Shown here one piece after another: positions 1 through 8,976 of a stretch of 64,000 nucleotides of DNA (positions within the stretch are counted from its first letter, which is position 1; each line of letters opens with the position of its first letter). The stretch covers positions 1-64,000 of the forward strand of contig NZ_PJBZ01000039.1 in the NCBI RefSeq assembly GCF_002835995.1, written 5' to 3'. The position numbers were made by a program, and so were the translations under genes. This DNA comes from Psychromonas sp. Urea-02u-13. GTDB taxonomy: Bacteria > Pseudomonadota > Gammaproteobacteria > Enterobacterales > Psychromonadaceae. The notes under the pieces were generated by a model that was not told where the DNA came from, searched no databases, and saw only the letters and a list, made by a program, of their open reading frames with translations.

Positions 1-564
1 TATATTTGAGAGTGTTGTGGCTTAGTTAAATTGGCTACAGATTTGTAGTTTCTAAGTCTAATGATGGGCGTAAGTGAGTTGGTTCTTTGGCTCGATCGGG
101 GCACATACCGACTTAGGTTTCTAGTACACTCAGTGTGCGTAAGTGAGGAATTATGTAGGGTTACATAATTGTGCATAATTAAGGGTAATTGGCTATCCTA
201 TTAGTTACAATCAGCACATTTTCGAGCTGTCTTTCTGAGGTGCCTGGGGCACAAACTGAGATAGGAATTTGTGCTGATTTACTCTAAATCAGTAGCCAAA
301 ATCACCGTACCACTACAGCATCTCTTGATCGTTTATTCCTTTTTTAGATTGCTATATGCTTTTTATTTTGAATATCAAGATCACTTAAACCATCCATTTT
401 CCACAGTTTAATGTGACTTAGATTACTTTTTTGTTATTTAAAATAAATTGAACTTGAAGCTGTTTTTTTACCTGTGCATTGTATATATATATAACTACAT
501 ATAGTGGTAGGGCTTGACTACTCGTACTATATGTTGTGTTTTAGGTGGTTTTATTGGATGGTGT
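1..564. other. Intergenic leader of the island recombinase module
   Basis: No convincing gene is seen in this AT-rich stretch. It holds an 11-bp direct repeat (GCGTAAGTGAG) at 68-78 and 137-147, a perfect 5-bp palindrome with a one-base centre (ACACTcAGTGT) at 126-136, and a 7-bp inverted repeat (TTATGTA gggt TACATAA) at 151-168. Such clustered repeats in front of a recombinase operon could be binding sites for the recombinase or its regulator. That role is inferred; the far end of the element lies outside the window. Confidence 0.4.
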
Positions 565-1038
565 ATGAAAAAAATATCTATTGGGAATAATTTGATACTA
601 GGCTTTCATCCAATGCTTGATAGATTAATGGAGAATGATCCTATTTCATTGAAGTCTGGTCCTGATATATCAATATTATCAACAAAGCAGTTGAGCATAT
701 TGTGCAAAAATATCATGTTAAATGTAATGCAGTCAGGTGATGGGAAATATTTATTATTATCACCCAATCTAATATATAACCAGCTTATCCAGCACCCTGC
801 AGCAAAAAATGAAGTTGTAAATGTATTGATTCACTCTCCTGAAAGCGAGCAAGAGCTTCTCGCGTTAATTGATACTCTGAATTTAGTTCAGCCAGCCTTA
901 TCTTTATTAGAATCTGCTAACAAATCTAAAACTATTAATGCTCGTTATCTTCAACTAAATAAAATGGGCTACAAACCAACGCCTCTCACATTTTTAGCTA
1001 AATTGGCTAACAAATGCCCATCTACATTGAGAGGTTAA
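565..1038 (+). CDS. Small protein of unknown function, first gene of the recombinase module
   Basis: A 157-residue protein that I do not recognise. The reading frame is open from a TTG at 514, but that codon has no properly spaced ribosome site; ATG 565 (MKKISIGNN) is the better start. The protein is mixed alpha-helical, with no signal peptide or membrane segment. A helix-rich C-terminal half ends in a Lys/Pro-rich tail around LNKMGYKPTPLTFLAKL. It sits 4 bp upstream of the next gene and is surely co-transcribed with it. In other multi-recombinase elements the first gene is often a recombinase, but no R-HxxR-Y signature is visible here. It could be a directionality or accessory factor; this is inference. 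Confidence 0.65.
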   Translation: MKKISIGNNLILGFHPMLDRLMENDPISLKSGPDISILSTKQLSILCKNIMLNVMQSGDGKYLLLSPNLIYNQLIQHPAAKNEVVNVLIHSPESEQELLALIDTLNLVQPALSLLESANKSKTINARYLQLNKMGYKPTPLTFLAKLANKCPSTLRG

Positions 1039-1042
1039 GAGT

Positions 1043-2542
1043 ATGAGTAATAAGCATATTGAAAAGTCTAATCGCTCTAATGCAGGGGGTACACCTTTTC
1101 CTCTTGTGCATGAGCATATGCAGAAGCTTCGTTATTGGTATCAGAGTAAACTGACTAATACACAGTTGTTGGTATTATTACTGACCTGGTTAAAACAAGA
1201 TTTTAAAGCAGTCACAGAACAACAAACCTTCCCTCTGTTTTATCGCTCTAATTCTAATTATTCTAATCAAGCCGAAAGTAATTGTCTGCGAATTCTTCGT
1301 GGGGGCAATAATGTTTCATGGGTGGAATACTCAATTGAGATTGGTAATGAAGAATTTATTTGGATGCCTATTCCTATTGTATTAAGAGGTTTTTTTTGGA
1401 GGGTGTTACAAGAGAACTCTTATGAAAAACCACTATTAAATAAGAGGGAAAGTAGGGTTCTTTATGATTTTTGGATAAGCAAAATGGCAAGGCCTAGAGC
1501 AGACCGTGGGATTAAGATGGCCAATAAAACAGCCTGGGCCAATTATATTAATAATTACTGTCAGGCTGATACCGTACTTTCTAGTAATTCGAAGGCTCTA
1601 TACTTCTCCAACCTACATCATTCTTCAGCAGATGCTTATCAAACAGAGACCATTGAGTCCGATCGTTATCAGTTATTTAAATCTATCAATAATAGTATTA
1701 ACCGTTTAATTTTAGAGGCTGAAAAATGGGGGATATTACCGGATTTTGAGCGCTCTGTTAAAGAACATCACGTTATCCCAAATCGATATGAAAAGTTAGC
1801 TCAATATCTTATAGAAACGCCCGGCTTGATCAGCGAGATCAACATTGATTATAAGGAGCATCACCGAGAAGTCACTAAGGTAAGAAGTTCGCGTATTGGT
1901 ACAAAGAGTGGTGTTGATAAGTTTGCTGTTACTCATTTGTTTAAAGAGCTTAACGATTTATTGTCTGTCAGTAAGCGCAAAGCAAGTAGTCGTTCTGCAT
2001 TCATTTATTATTATAATCAGTGTACCTATATATTTTCCTTGCAACTTATACTGCTCACCAGCCTACGGCCTACTCATCAAATTAGCCCGTCATTGGCTGC
2101 ATTATCTGCAGACCGCTTTAGTGTTAAAGATAAAGGTCAGAGTAGAAATATTCTATTAAGTACTTTCTTACAAGAGCAGGTTATTCGTTATCAAAGTATC
2201 CAGCGTAAGCTACAAAATATAATGCCTTGTTCAGAGAACTCTCCATTTTTGCTTTTCCTGATTGATGATGATTTTAAGCCTGCGCAATTATCAGCTAAAA
2301 AGCTGCGCATATTTACGAATAAGCACTGGCCTGGTCATGTTCCTTATCAGTTAAGAAAAATGTTTTCCCAAACATTGATGGAATTAAAACTGCCTAATCA
2401 TTTACTTGATCGTGCAATGGGGCACTCTCGACTTGGGGAGCACGATGGTGCAATGACTGTCTTCCCACATGAGGAAAAAGTAATGCTTAATGCTCTAAAT
2501 CAATTGCCTGATATCTTCAAAATTAAGCTATTTGATGATTAG
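1043..2542 (+). CDS. Tyrosine-recombinase-fold protein lacking the catalytic tyrosine
   Basis: 499 residues. The C-terminal third has the layout of a phage-integrase catalytic domain: box I Arg at R342 (TSLRPTH), a box II-like segment at 434-441 (PYQLRKMF) where the usual His is Tyr435 and the Arg is R438, and a GHS motif with H461. The nucleophilic Tyr expected 9-10 residues after H461 is absent, and no Tyr occurs between there and the C-terminus. It is therefore probably a catalytically dead recombinase-fold partner. The start ATG follows the previous stop by 4 bp, and its end overlaps the next gene, so the proteins are likely made in fixed ratio. The order resembles the intA-tfp-intB layout described for strand-biased circularizing integrative elements, but I cannot confirm homology. 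Confidence 0.7.
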   Translation: MSNKHIEKSNRSNAGGTPFPLVHEHMQKLRYWYQSKLTNTQLLVLLLTWLKQDFKAVTEQQTFPLFYRSNSNYSNQAESNCLRILRGGNNVSWVEYSIEIGNEEFIWMPIPIVLRGFFWRVLQENSYEKPLLNKRESRVLYDFWISKMARPRADRGIKMANKTAWANYINNYCQADTVLSSNSKALYFSNLHHSSADAYQTETIESDRYQLFKSINNSINRLILEAEKWGILPDFERSVKEHHVIPNRYEKLAQYLIETPGLISEINIDYKEHHREVTKVRSSRIGTKSGVDKFAVTHLFKELNDLLSVSKRKASSRSAFIYYYNQCTYIFSLQLILLTSLRPTHQISPSLAALSADRFSVKDKGQSRNILLSTFLQEQVIRYQSIQRKLQNIMPCSENSPFLLFLIDDDFKPAQLSAKKLRIFTNKHWPGHVPYQLRKMFSQTLMELKLPNHLLDRAMGHSRLGEHDGAMTVFPHEEKVMLNALNQLPDIFKIKLFDD

Positions 2543-5333
2543 TTTTAAAAGTGTAACCGACTGGTTAAATACACAACTAGAAGTCCCGCCTATGAGTGAC
2601 GAGCTCCGTTGGGTGCTGAATCATTGGTCTGAGGTACACAGTGCAATGCAGCCTGTCTTAAGTCGATCAATGTTGGTTGCTATTAACTCTAAAATAAGAA
2701 AAATCTCAACAGGGAAGAGGAGAGGATATCAAAAAGCACTTTCAGTGATTACCGTATATTTATCAGAGTACTTACAGTGGTCGATTCCTGAAAAAGAAAA
2801 AGTAAAACTTCAAGATGCCAATAATAAGTGGTTTGAAGAGGTCACTGCTCAGTCTGCAAATTCGGAGTGTTTAGTTAATAGCCATCAAAAGCTCATAGAG
2901 GATGCAGTAAAGCAGCCTATTAAAGTTAATGCTGCCATGCTGAGTATTACACTCTTATTAGAAACTGCACCGATATCACTACCTGCTATTTTTTACCTAC
3001 TTACCCATCCTGCTGTGCTAGAAGAGGTGGGAGGTATTGCTACGGTTTGTTATCCAGTTTCGCTCGATGATGAAGGTGAACAGAGGCAATATGCTCGTTA
3101 CAAGTTGTCAGCACTTTCATATCGTTTATTGAAAGAATATTTTAGAGCTGGTGGCCCTCTTAAAAACATAAAGGCATTACGTCTTAATATTCGAGAGTAC
3201 CTTGGTTCAGCGCCATTTTATCTGGAAAATGTTTCTGATAGTCAATTACTGAAAATGATCACCTGCTATTGGCAAAAACGACTACCGAACTTTTTCGTAA
3301 AAGATTTTATTAATCCATCCAATCAATTTGCACTACACCCAGCCCGCTATTTGATTGCAGCTAATTGTTCAGATAATTCAAGGCTAACTCAAAATAAAAC
3401 ACTATTTCATACTCATACCACCTTAGATATTAATCCGAGTGGTAAGCAAAAGTGGCCACATAAAAAACTATTAAAGGAATATAAAAAACTAGGTAAGAAA
3501 GCAGTGTTAAAGCTGCTTAAAAGTGAACCTTCAGTAGTCTGGCCACAAGACAATATTCTGCCTCAATTATATTACTTTTATGTTGCAGAGTTAATTGAGT
3601 TTGGTGGGGTTAAAAAAGATACTCTTAGGGTGTCTACGATCGAAACTTATACCAATGGCGATGAGTACCTTAATCTACACCCACTCAGTTTTGATGATGC
3701 AATATCTGAGGAAGCTTTGAACAATTGGGCTGAAGGTTTTTATAAAAATGCTCAATCAGAATCAGTCCGATTACATCTGTTTTACTTCTTGCGGTTTATG
3801 GCTGAGCAAGAGCTTACCGATGCACTTGATATCGATGCCTTTCAGCCAGTCAATTTACCCAAAACTGTCGATGCTAATTTAGTCTCTGCCAAAGAGTTAA
3901 ATGAGATCATGCATCTGCTATCAGAAAGTGAGGCTGAAAATAAATTTCAACAACTGTTCTGCTTGGTTGCAGTGATCTTAAGTTTTCATGGTTGTTTAAG
4001 GCGTGGAGAAATCCTTAGATTACGCATGCAAGATGTTGAGATAAGTGAACCTAAAGGAACGCTATTTCGGCTAACTATTACTAATACTGCAGAAGGGCGT
4101 ACTAAAAATGGTAAGTCGAGAGTTGCGCACATTGAATTACCAATTGAGCAGGCTAAGTTATTAAGGTTATTACTTAAAATAAAAGAAGAGGCGCACTATT
4201 TAGATCCATTGATTGGCTTTTCTGGAGAACTTATCTCTTCTAGAGAAAGGCAATACATTTTACCTATAACACGTGCCATTAAAAGTGTTTGTGGGCCATC
4301 GGCTCGTTTTCATCATTTACGTCATGGTGGCGCATTTGTCCTGGCGAGCCAGGTATTTGTTCTCTTCACAAAAAACGTCTCTTCGGTGAACTGCGTATAT
4401 TTGTCAGCGCTATTACAGGAACCGTTTGTTAAGAATCGATTTTCTTACTGGCTTGAAGGGCGGGGAATTGAACAGGTAAATTCAGTCGTCGCATTGGATG
4501 TTATTGCAGATATGATTGGTCATAGCTTGTTTGAGACCACACGTAAAAGTTATCTGCATGGGCATGAATGGATTGGGGGCTACTTTACGCCTCAGGTACA
4601 GCAATATTCTAAACTCCTCCTTCGCTATATTTTGGGGTTAAATGTTGGTTCAAATGACATATCCAGACAAGTAAATATCCTCATAAGTAACGACATAGAA
4701 AATTTACAATCTATTTCCCATAGTAGTACTAACTTACTCCCTCGAAGGGTTCATGAGATGGCGGTTAACAAGGCCAGTAAACTATCTTGGCTAGCTACAT
4801 GTGATACAAATTTAGTAGATCCTAATTGGACTGCTTTTTGGATAGAAAAGCTAGCTAGAACTTCTGATTGCTCTTTAGATTTATTGATACAAAACTCTTT
4901 AAATACCAAAGCAATAAATAGCTCTGTGACTTGGGAAGAATTAAGTAAGATCAAGCAATTACTCTACAGAAACAAGCTATCCACTCAATACAAAAAAACG
5001 ACTTACAAGCTAATTAAACAGCTACTTTGCAAGCTAGATATTAAAGAGTGCTCTTTCGAAATGGAAATGACAAAAAGGGCTGCTGTTAGGTATGAAAAAA
5101 TATTTAAGCTACCTGAGTTTGCTGTTTTTAATCGTCATTTCACTTTGTTTAAGAACCGAGGGACTTTAAGTGACAAGCAAGAGTTGTTCATTGCGCATGA
5201 AATCTTTATCGCTAACGAAAAACTTATGGTAGAGCCCATTCATTTAGGAAAAACAAAGCTTGTTGTTAGGCTGGAGTTATCTGGTATTTCAGAGCAGTGG
5301 CTAATCAATATTTATCGACAATTATTTTTATAA
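2535..5333 (+). CDS. Very large tyrosine recombinase / integrase
   Basis: 932 residues from ATG 2535; a TTG one codon earlier is possible. ATG 2535 overlaps the upstream stop by 8 nt, suggesting translational coupling. The catalytic set is intact: Arg489 in LRRGEIL, H593-x-x-R596 in HHLRH, H663 in IGHS, and nucleophile Y673 in RKSYLH, ten residues after H663. Typical tyrosine recombinases are 300-400 residues. This one has a long N-terminal part (about 480 residues), about 66 residues between R596 and H663 where roughly 22 are usual, and about 260 residues after Tyr673. It is predicted to cut and rejoin DNA at the element ends, probably together with the inactive partner upstream. Confidence 0.8.
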   Translation: MISFKSVTDWLNTQLEVPPMSDELRWVLNHWSEVHSAMQPVLSRSMLVAINSKIRKISTGKRRGYQKALSVITVYLSEYLQWSIPEKEKVKLQDANNKWFEEVTAQSANSECLVNSHQKLIEDAVKQPIKVNAAMLSITLLLETAPISLPAIFYLLTHPAVLEEVGGIATVCYPVSLDDEGEQRQYARYKLSALSYRLLKEYFRAGGPLKNIKALRLNIREYLGSAPFYLENVSDSQLLKMITCYWQKRLPNFFVKDFINPSNQFALHPARYLIAANCSDNSRLTQNKTLFHTHTTLDINPSGKQKWPHKKLLKEYKKLGKKAVLKLLKSEPSVVWPQDNILPQLYYFYVAELIEFGGVKKDTLRVSTIETYTNGDEYLNLHPLSFDDAISEEALNNWAEGFYKNAQSESVRLHLFYFLRFMAEQELTDALDIDAFQPVNLPKTVDANLVSAKELNEIMHLLSESEAENKFQQLFCLVAVILSFHGCLRRGEILRLRMQDVEISEPKGTLFRLTITNTAEGRTKNGKSRVAHIELPIEQAKLLRLLLKIKEEAHYLDPLIGFSGELISSRERQYILPITRAIKSVCGPSARFHHLRHGGAFVLASQVFVLFTKNVSSVNCVYLSALLQEPFVKNRFSYWLEGRGIEQVNSVVALDVIADMIGHSLFETTRKSYLHGHEWIGGYFTPQVQQYSKLLLRYILGLNVGSNDISRQVNILISNDIENLQSISHSSTNLLPRRVHEMAVNKASKLSWLATCDTNLVDPNWTAFWIEKLARTSDCSLDLLIQNSLNTKAINSSVTWEELSKIKQLLYRNKLSTQYKKTTYKLIKQLLCKLDIKECSFEMEMTKRAAVRYEKIFKLPEFAVFNRHFTLFKNRGTLSDKQELFIAHEIFIANEKLMVEPIHLGKTKLVVRLELSGISEQWLINIYRQLFL

Positions 5334-5345
5334 CTGAGGTGTAGT

Positions 5346-6614
5346 ATGGAAACAACAATTTCTTTATGTGCGGATAAAACAAAAGAACTGATTATTTTAT
5401 TGGAAACAGCTGATAAAAAGTCTCCTGAATATAGAAAGTTTTTGCTTGAGCTAGATAAAAAATCTGGTGAAATTACATTTGTTGTCGGCAGCTCACAGGT
5501 GATGAGTCGCTTAATAGTTGGAGAAGGTAGTCTTGACCAAACTATGAATGACAAAGAGTATTTTTCTCATAATGCAGATTTATTGCTTAACGTTTTATCT
5601 AGTCCTGCCACTTCGTTAAATATAACGTTGAACTCAGATAAGACTGGACGAATAGAGATGACTTTTCCTAGCCTACCCAAGTTACGTAAAGGGTATTGTA
5701 AAGGCATAGAAGATGTACACCTTCAATATCTGAACGCAATTGATGATGCTAGTGTCAAGAAGTATGACAAAGATACGCTACTTGGATTAGTGCAGTTAGT
5801 GGATGAACAATGCCGGCCTTTTGAGTTTGTATTATTGAACTCAGAAGAAGGTGGGGACAGTGTCAAAGTGCAAAGAGATGGCGAAGTATTCTCTGAAAAG
5901 CTAGATACGAATACCCATTTAGGTATTGAGCTTTGTTTAGACAAAAAAACAATTAGCATAATCGATGACGTGTGTGAAAGTAGTACTGAAAAAGAGATCG
6001 GAATTCATGTAGGGCAAGGAGAAATTATATTCAAATTAAAGGATCGTGTTACCTCGGTATCTATACCAGACCATAGTGATTTTTTGTCAAAGATCGAATC
6101 CAAAAAAGACACCGTCATTAGCTTTATATTAAATGGCTATAAATTAAAAGATGAGCTGGGTGGTTATGTAAAAATGCATGACATTAAACAACAAGAGCAA
6201 AGTTACTTGCTGTTTCACAAAGGAAAGTTGGTTGTTTGTGCTAAATCAGAAGATCAGGATTGTGCTGATATATTAGATCTCATTGATGTAAGGTCTAGTG
6301 AGGATGACTTGTTGTTAATGGTTAATCTACATTTATTTAAAGATTTTAAAGTTAAAGATACAACAGAGCATCATAAACTAAAGGCATCAATAACAAAGTC
6401 GCATGATGGAGAGTATTGCTTCTCATTTTATAGTAGTTCTGATCCACGTAATGCGTTTTTCTCTGTTCCTTGTATAGCCGCACCAAGTCATATGAGCGAA
6501 ATTAAAGATCTACACGCTCAACTGAAAAAGCAGTTAATAGCTCAGAAGAAAAAAGTAAAAGTAAGTCATGAGCAGCTTGATTTGGTTGGATATGGTGAGT
6601 TGTTGGATGTGTGA
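5346..6614 (+). CDS. Putative divergent DNA sliding-clamp-like (DnaN-like) protein
   Basis: 422 residues, 12 bp after the recombinase with a good ribosome site (GAGGTG), so it is part of the same operon. No family is obvious, but the pattern matches a bacterial beta clamp by eye across at least two domains. Around 205-240 a segment ending SVSIPDHSDF resembles the end of DnaN domain II (KLVDGRFPDY), followed by a spacing like DnaN domain III. Residues about 293-335, with EDQDCADILDLIDV then MVNLHLFKDF, resemble the clamp segment EEAEEILDV then FNVSYVLDVL. A FPSLPKL motif near residue 115 resembles the domain I/II linker. The length is about 55 residues above E. coli DnaN. The fold assignment is inference from manual alignment; the protein is otherwise uncharacterised. 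Confidence 0.45.
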   Translation: METTISLCADKTKELIILLETADKKSPEYRKFLLELDKKSGEITFVVGSSQVMSRLIVGEGSLDQTMNDKEYFSHNADLLLNVLSSPATSLNITLNSDKTGRIEMTFPSLPKLRKGYCKGIEDVHLQYLNAIDDASVKKYDKDTLLGLVQLVDEQCRPFEFVLLNSEEGGDSVKVQRDGEVFSEKLDTNTHLGIELCLDKKTISIIDDVCESSTEKEIGIHVGQGEIIFKLKDRVTSVSIPDHSDFLSKIESKKDTVISFILNGYKLKDELGGYVKMHDIKQQEQSYLLFHKGKLVVCAKSEDQDCADILDLIDVRSSEDDLLLMVNLHLFKDFKVKDTTEHHKLKASITKSHDGEYCFSFYSSSDPRNAFFSVPCIAAPSHMSEIKDLHAQLKKQLIAQKKKVKVSHEQLDLVGYGELLDV

Positions 6615-6659
6615 GGCAAGAAAGTCTTCTACCTAATTACTGGCAGAAGACTCGCTATA

Positions 6660-6950
6660 TTACTTGTAATATTGTTTACATCTTTTCGAATTGTGTTTCC
6701 AAGAACGAGACAACTCACTAACAATAGATGGATAATCATCCCAAGGGTCTGGTAATACTCGCCCTCTAGCCGCTCTTAATTTAATGGGATAACCTCTAGT
6801 TTCAATCAAATGTATGAAGTAGAAGCTCTTTTCTTGCTTTGTGCTAAAAGACTTATGGGTTCCACTGCGTATGCTTGGATATATTTCCCATGAATAATTG
6901 CAGTGGCTACGCTTAACGCAATTACGATAATGCTGTTTTAATTTTTTCAT
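6660..6950 (-). CDS. Small basic Cys-containing protein of unknown function
   Basis: 96 residues on the minus strand, convergent with the clamp-like gene. A strong ribosome site (CTGGAGGG, 5 nt from ATG) supports it as a real gene. It is rich in Lys, Arg, Tyr and Trp, with a KxxxxYRNCVKRSHCNYSW segment near the N-terminus and a conserved-looking PDPWDDYPSI motif near residue 70. No signal peptide or membrane segment is seen. It could be a nucleic-acid-binding accessory protein of the island. I do not recognise a family. Confidence 0.55.
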   Translation of the reverse strand: MKKLKQHYRNCVKRSHCNYSWEIYPSIRSGTHKSFSTKQEKSFYFIHLIETRGYPIKLRAARGRVLPDPWDDYPSIVSELSRSWKHNSKRCKQYYK

Positions 6951-7098
6951 TTACCCTCCAGGTTTACAGTACCTAGAAAGGGTCTCCTTCAAAATAATTC
7001 ATTTATGCTCCAGTTTTAATAAAGTTATAGTGGTATTTTAGTATGAAATTCGAGCAAATACACATGATGATAATAAAAATTCTTATTGTTAGGTTATT

Positions 7099-7185
7099 AA
7101 GGGTAACCCTTACCTCTTGTAGCGTGTAAAGTTTGATTTACCTGCTCAGCCGTGTAATACTTTGTTTACTTGTTATAGCGTGTAA
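7099..7185 (+). promoter_or_regulatory. hipBA promoter region with three 28-bp-phased repeats
   Basis: The heptamer CGTGTAA occurs three times at exactly 28-bp spacing: 7123-7129, 7151-7157 and 7179-7185. The outer copies share the longer form TAGCGTGTAA. A perfect inverted repeat AAGGGT-a-ACCCTT lies at 7099-7111. The last repeat overlaps the hipB ribosome-binding region. HipB proteins repress their own promoter by binding several phased operators, so these are candidate HipB operators, although the sequence is unlike the E. coli TATCC-N8-GGATA operator. Confidence 0.5.
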
Positions 7186-7193
7186 GGTGAAAC

Positions 7194-7448
7194 ATGAAAA
7201 TATCCACAACAAAACAACTCAGTGCATATTTAAAGGATGTTCGTTTAGATAATGAACTATCTCAAGCGGATGTCGCTAAAAAGGTTGGGGTTCGCCAAGA
7301 TACGGTTTCAAATTTTGAGTTAAGAGCTGGAACGACCAAGATGGATACTTTTTTTAAGCTACTTTCTGCGCTTGAGTTAGATTTTGAAATTACACCTCGT
7401 AATGGAAAAAATAGCGATGATGGTTCAGGTTGGAAAGAGGAGTGGTAA
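7194..7448 (+). CDS. hipB: HipB-type antitoxin / transcriptional repressor
   Basis: 84 residues with a Cro/C1-type helix-turn-helix over about residues 15-65 (LSQADVAKKVGVRQDTVSNF). Length and position match HipB, which binds the HipA kinase, neutralises it and represses the operon. Its stop codon overlaps the hipA start by one base (taATG), so translation is coupled. The C-terminal tail ends in a Trp (WKEEW), as is common in HipB proteins. Confidence 0.88.
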   Translation: MKISTTKQLSAYLKDVRLDNELSQADVAKKVGVRQDTVSNFELRAGTTKMDTFFKLLSALELDFEITPRNGKNSDDGSGWKEEW

Positions 7449-8752
7449 TGGCTACCTTAGATGTCTACCTCAATGGTTATCTTGTTGGTGAGTTTAAAAA
7501 ATCGAGCAATGGTGCCCACTCTTTTAGCTACTCAACGAGCTGGCTGGCATTGAATGGAAGCCGACCAATATCATTATCAATGCCACTCGCTAAGTCTGAA
7601 TATCGTGGTGATGTTGTGTATAACTACTTTGATAATTTATTGCCTGACAACTCAGAGGTCAGACAACGCATTGTTGCGCGTTATCAAGCAGGCTCTTCTT
7701 TACCCTTTGATTTGTTATCTATGATCGGTAGGGACTGTGTAGGTGCTTTACAGCTATTACCAAAAGGAGAAGCCCCTCTTAACGTTAAAAATCTAGAATA
7801 TAGAGCATTAGGTAATGAAGAGTTAGATAAAATAATAATGGGATATCGTGCCGATATGCCACTTGGTATGATTGAAGATCTGCAAGATTTCCGCATATCC
7901 GTTGCGGGAGCACAAGAAAAAACAGCGCTATTGAATATCGATCAAACTTGGTGTTTACCCTTAAACTCCACACCTACTTCGCACATTATCAAACTGCCTA
8001 TTGGGCAGATTCAAAGTCACTCTTACTCACTAGATATGTCTGATAGCGTAGAGAATGAATTCTTATGTATGCAATTACTACAAGCTTACGGCTTATCTGC
8101 TGCTGGCTGTGAAATATTAACATTAGAGGAGATGAATGTACTTTCTGTTGAACGTTTTGATCGCCAATATTCAAGTGATAAAAAATGGTTAATGAGAAGA
8201 CCTCAAGAAGATTACTGCCAAGTATTTAATGTACCTTCAGCCTTGAAGTATGAAAATCAAGGTGGTCCAGGCATTGAGCAAATCATGAATCATCTATTAG
8301 GCTCAAAGAATGCAGTAAAAGATAGAGCTGATTTTATGAAAGCACAAGTGCTGTTTTGGCTGATGGGAGCATCAGATGGTCACGCTAAAAACTTTTCTAT
8401 TTTCATTTTACCTGACGGACAATTTCAATTAACACCATTCTATGATGTGTTATCTGTTTTCCCTGTCGTGAATAAGAAAGGGCTGAATATTCGTCAGGTA
8501 AAACTGGCGATGGGCTTAAAAGCGACGAAAGGGAAAAAGTATCATATTAATAAAATCTACCCTCGACATTTTATTGAAACAGCGAAGCAAGTTGGCTTTG
8601 AAACAGCCAAAATGGATACTATACTAAGTGAGATTAAAGCTAGCACTGAGCAAGTAATTATTGATATTCAAGCTAGGTTGCCAGTAAATTTTCCTGAAAA
8701 TATATCAGAAAGTATATTTTCAGGGATGCTAAAACAGCTTAAAAAGTTATAA
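7448..8752 (+). CDS. hipA: HipA-type serine/threonine kinase toxin
   Basis: 434 residues from ATG 7448, the start that overlaps the hipB stop; an in-frame ATG at 7430 lies inside hipB. It aligns along its whole length with E. coli HipA: N-terminal FDNLLPD, the Gly-rich loop in ISVAGAQEKTALL, THIIKLPIG, the PQED segment, and the catalytic loop GASDGHAKNFSIF followed by TPFYDVLS. HipA phosphorylates glutamyl-tRNA synthetase in E. coli and causes growth arrest and persistence. The pair lies at the island end next to the tRNA fragment, where it could stabilise the element by post-segregational killing. Confidence 0.92.
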   Translation: MATLDVYLNGYLVGEFKKSSNGAHSFSYSTSWLALNGSRPISLSMPLAKSEYRGDVVYNYFDNLLPDNSEVRQRIVARYQAGSSLPFDLLSMIGRDCVGALQLLPKGEAPLNVKNLEYRALGNEELDKIIMGYRADMPLGMIEDLQDFRISVAGAQEKTALLNIDQTWCLPLNSTPTSHIIKLPIGQIQSHSYSLDMSDSVENEFLCMQLLQAYGLSAAGCEILTLEEMNVLSVERFDRQYSSDKKWLMRRPQEDYCQVFNVPSALKYENQGGPGIEQIMNHLLGSKNAVKDRADFMKAQVLFWLMGASDGHAKNFSIFILPDGQFQLTPFYDVLSVFPVVNKKGLNIRQVKLAMGLKATKGKKYHINKIYPRHFIETAKQVGFETAKMDTILSEIKASTEQVIIDIQARLPVNFPENISESIFSGMLKQLKKL

Positions 8753-8976
8753 ATTAAGTTTCATATGTTGAATTTTTTCAATAGTAAAGCTCAGTAATTT
8801 TGTAGCTTAAGAATTTAAATTGTCGTTATTGTTGTGGCCAAATGGTGGCCAATAATTTAATTTGACCGTTTAATCCGATCAAAAAAGGGCTTAAATGGTG
8901 TGGTTTATTGTGTTTTAACTGTTTGTTTTTAATGTGTTTTGTTGTTTTTTAGTAACTTGTGCTAATTTTGTGTTTA
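8753..8976. other. Right-end junction DNA of the island, no gene
   Basis: A 224-bp non-coding stretch between hipA and the tRNA fragment. It contains a TGGCCAA/TGGCCAAT direct repeat at about 8835-8852 and T-rich tracts. Repeats near an att core are often integrase or excisionase arm sites. This is inference only. Confidence 0.35.
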
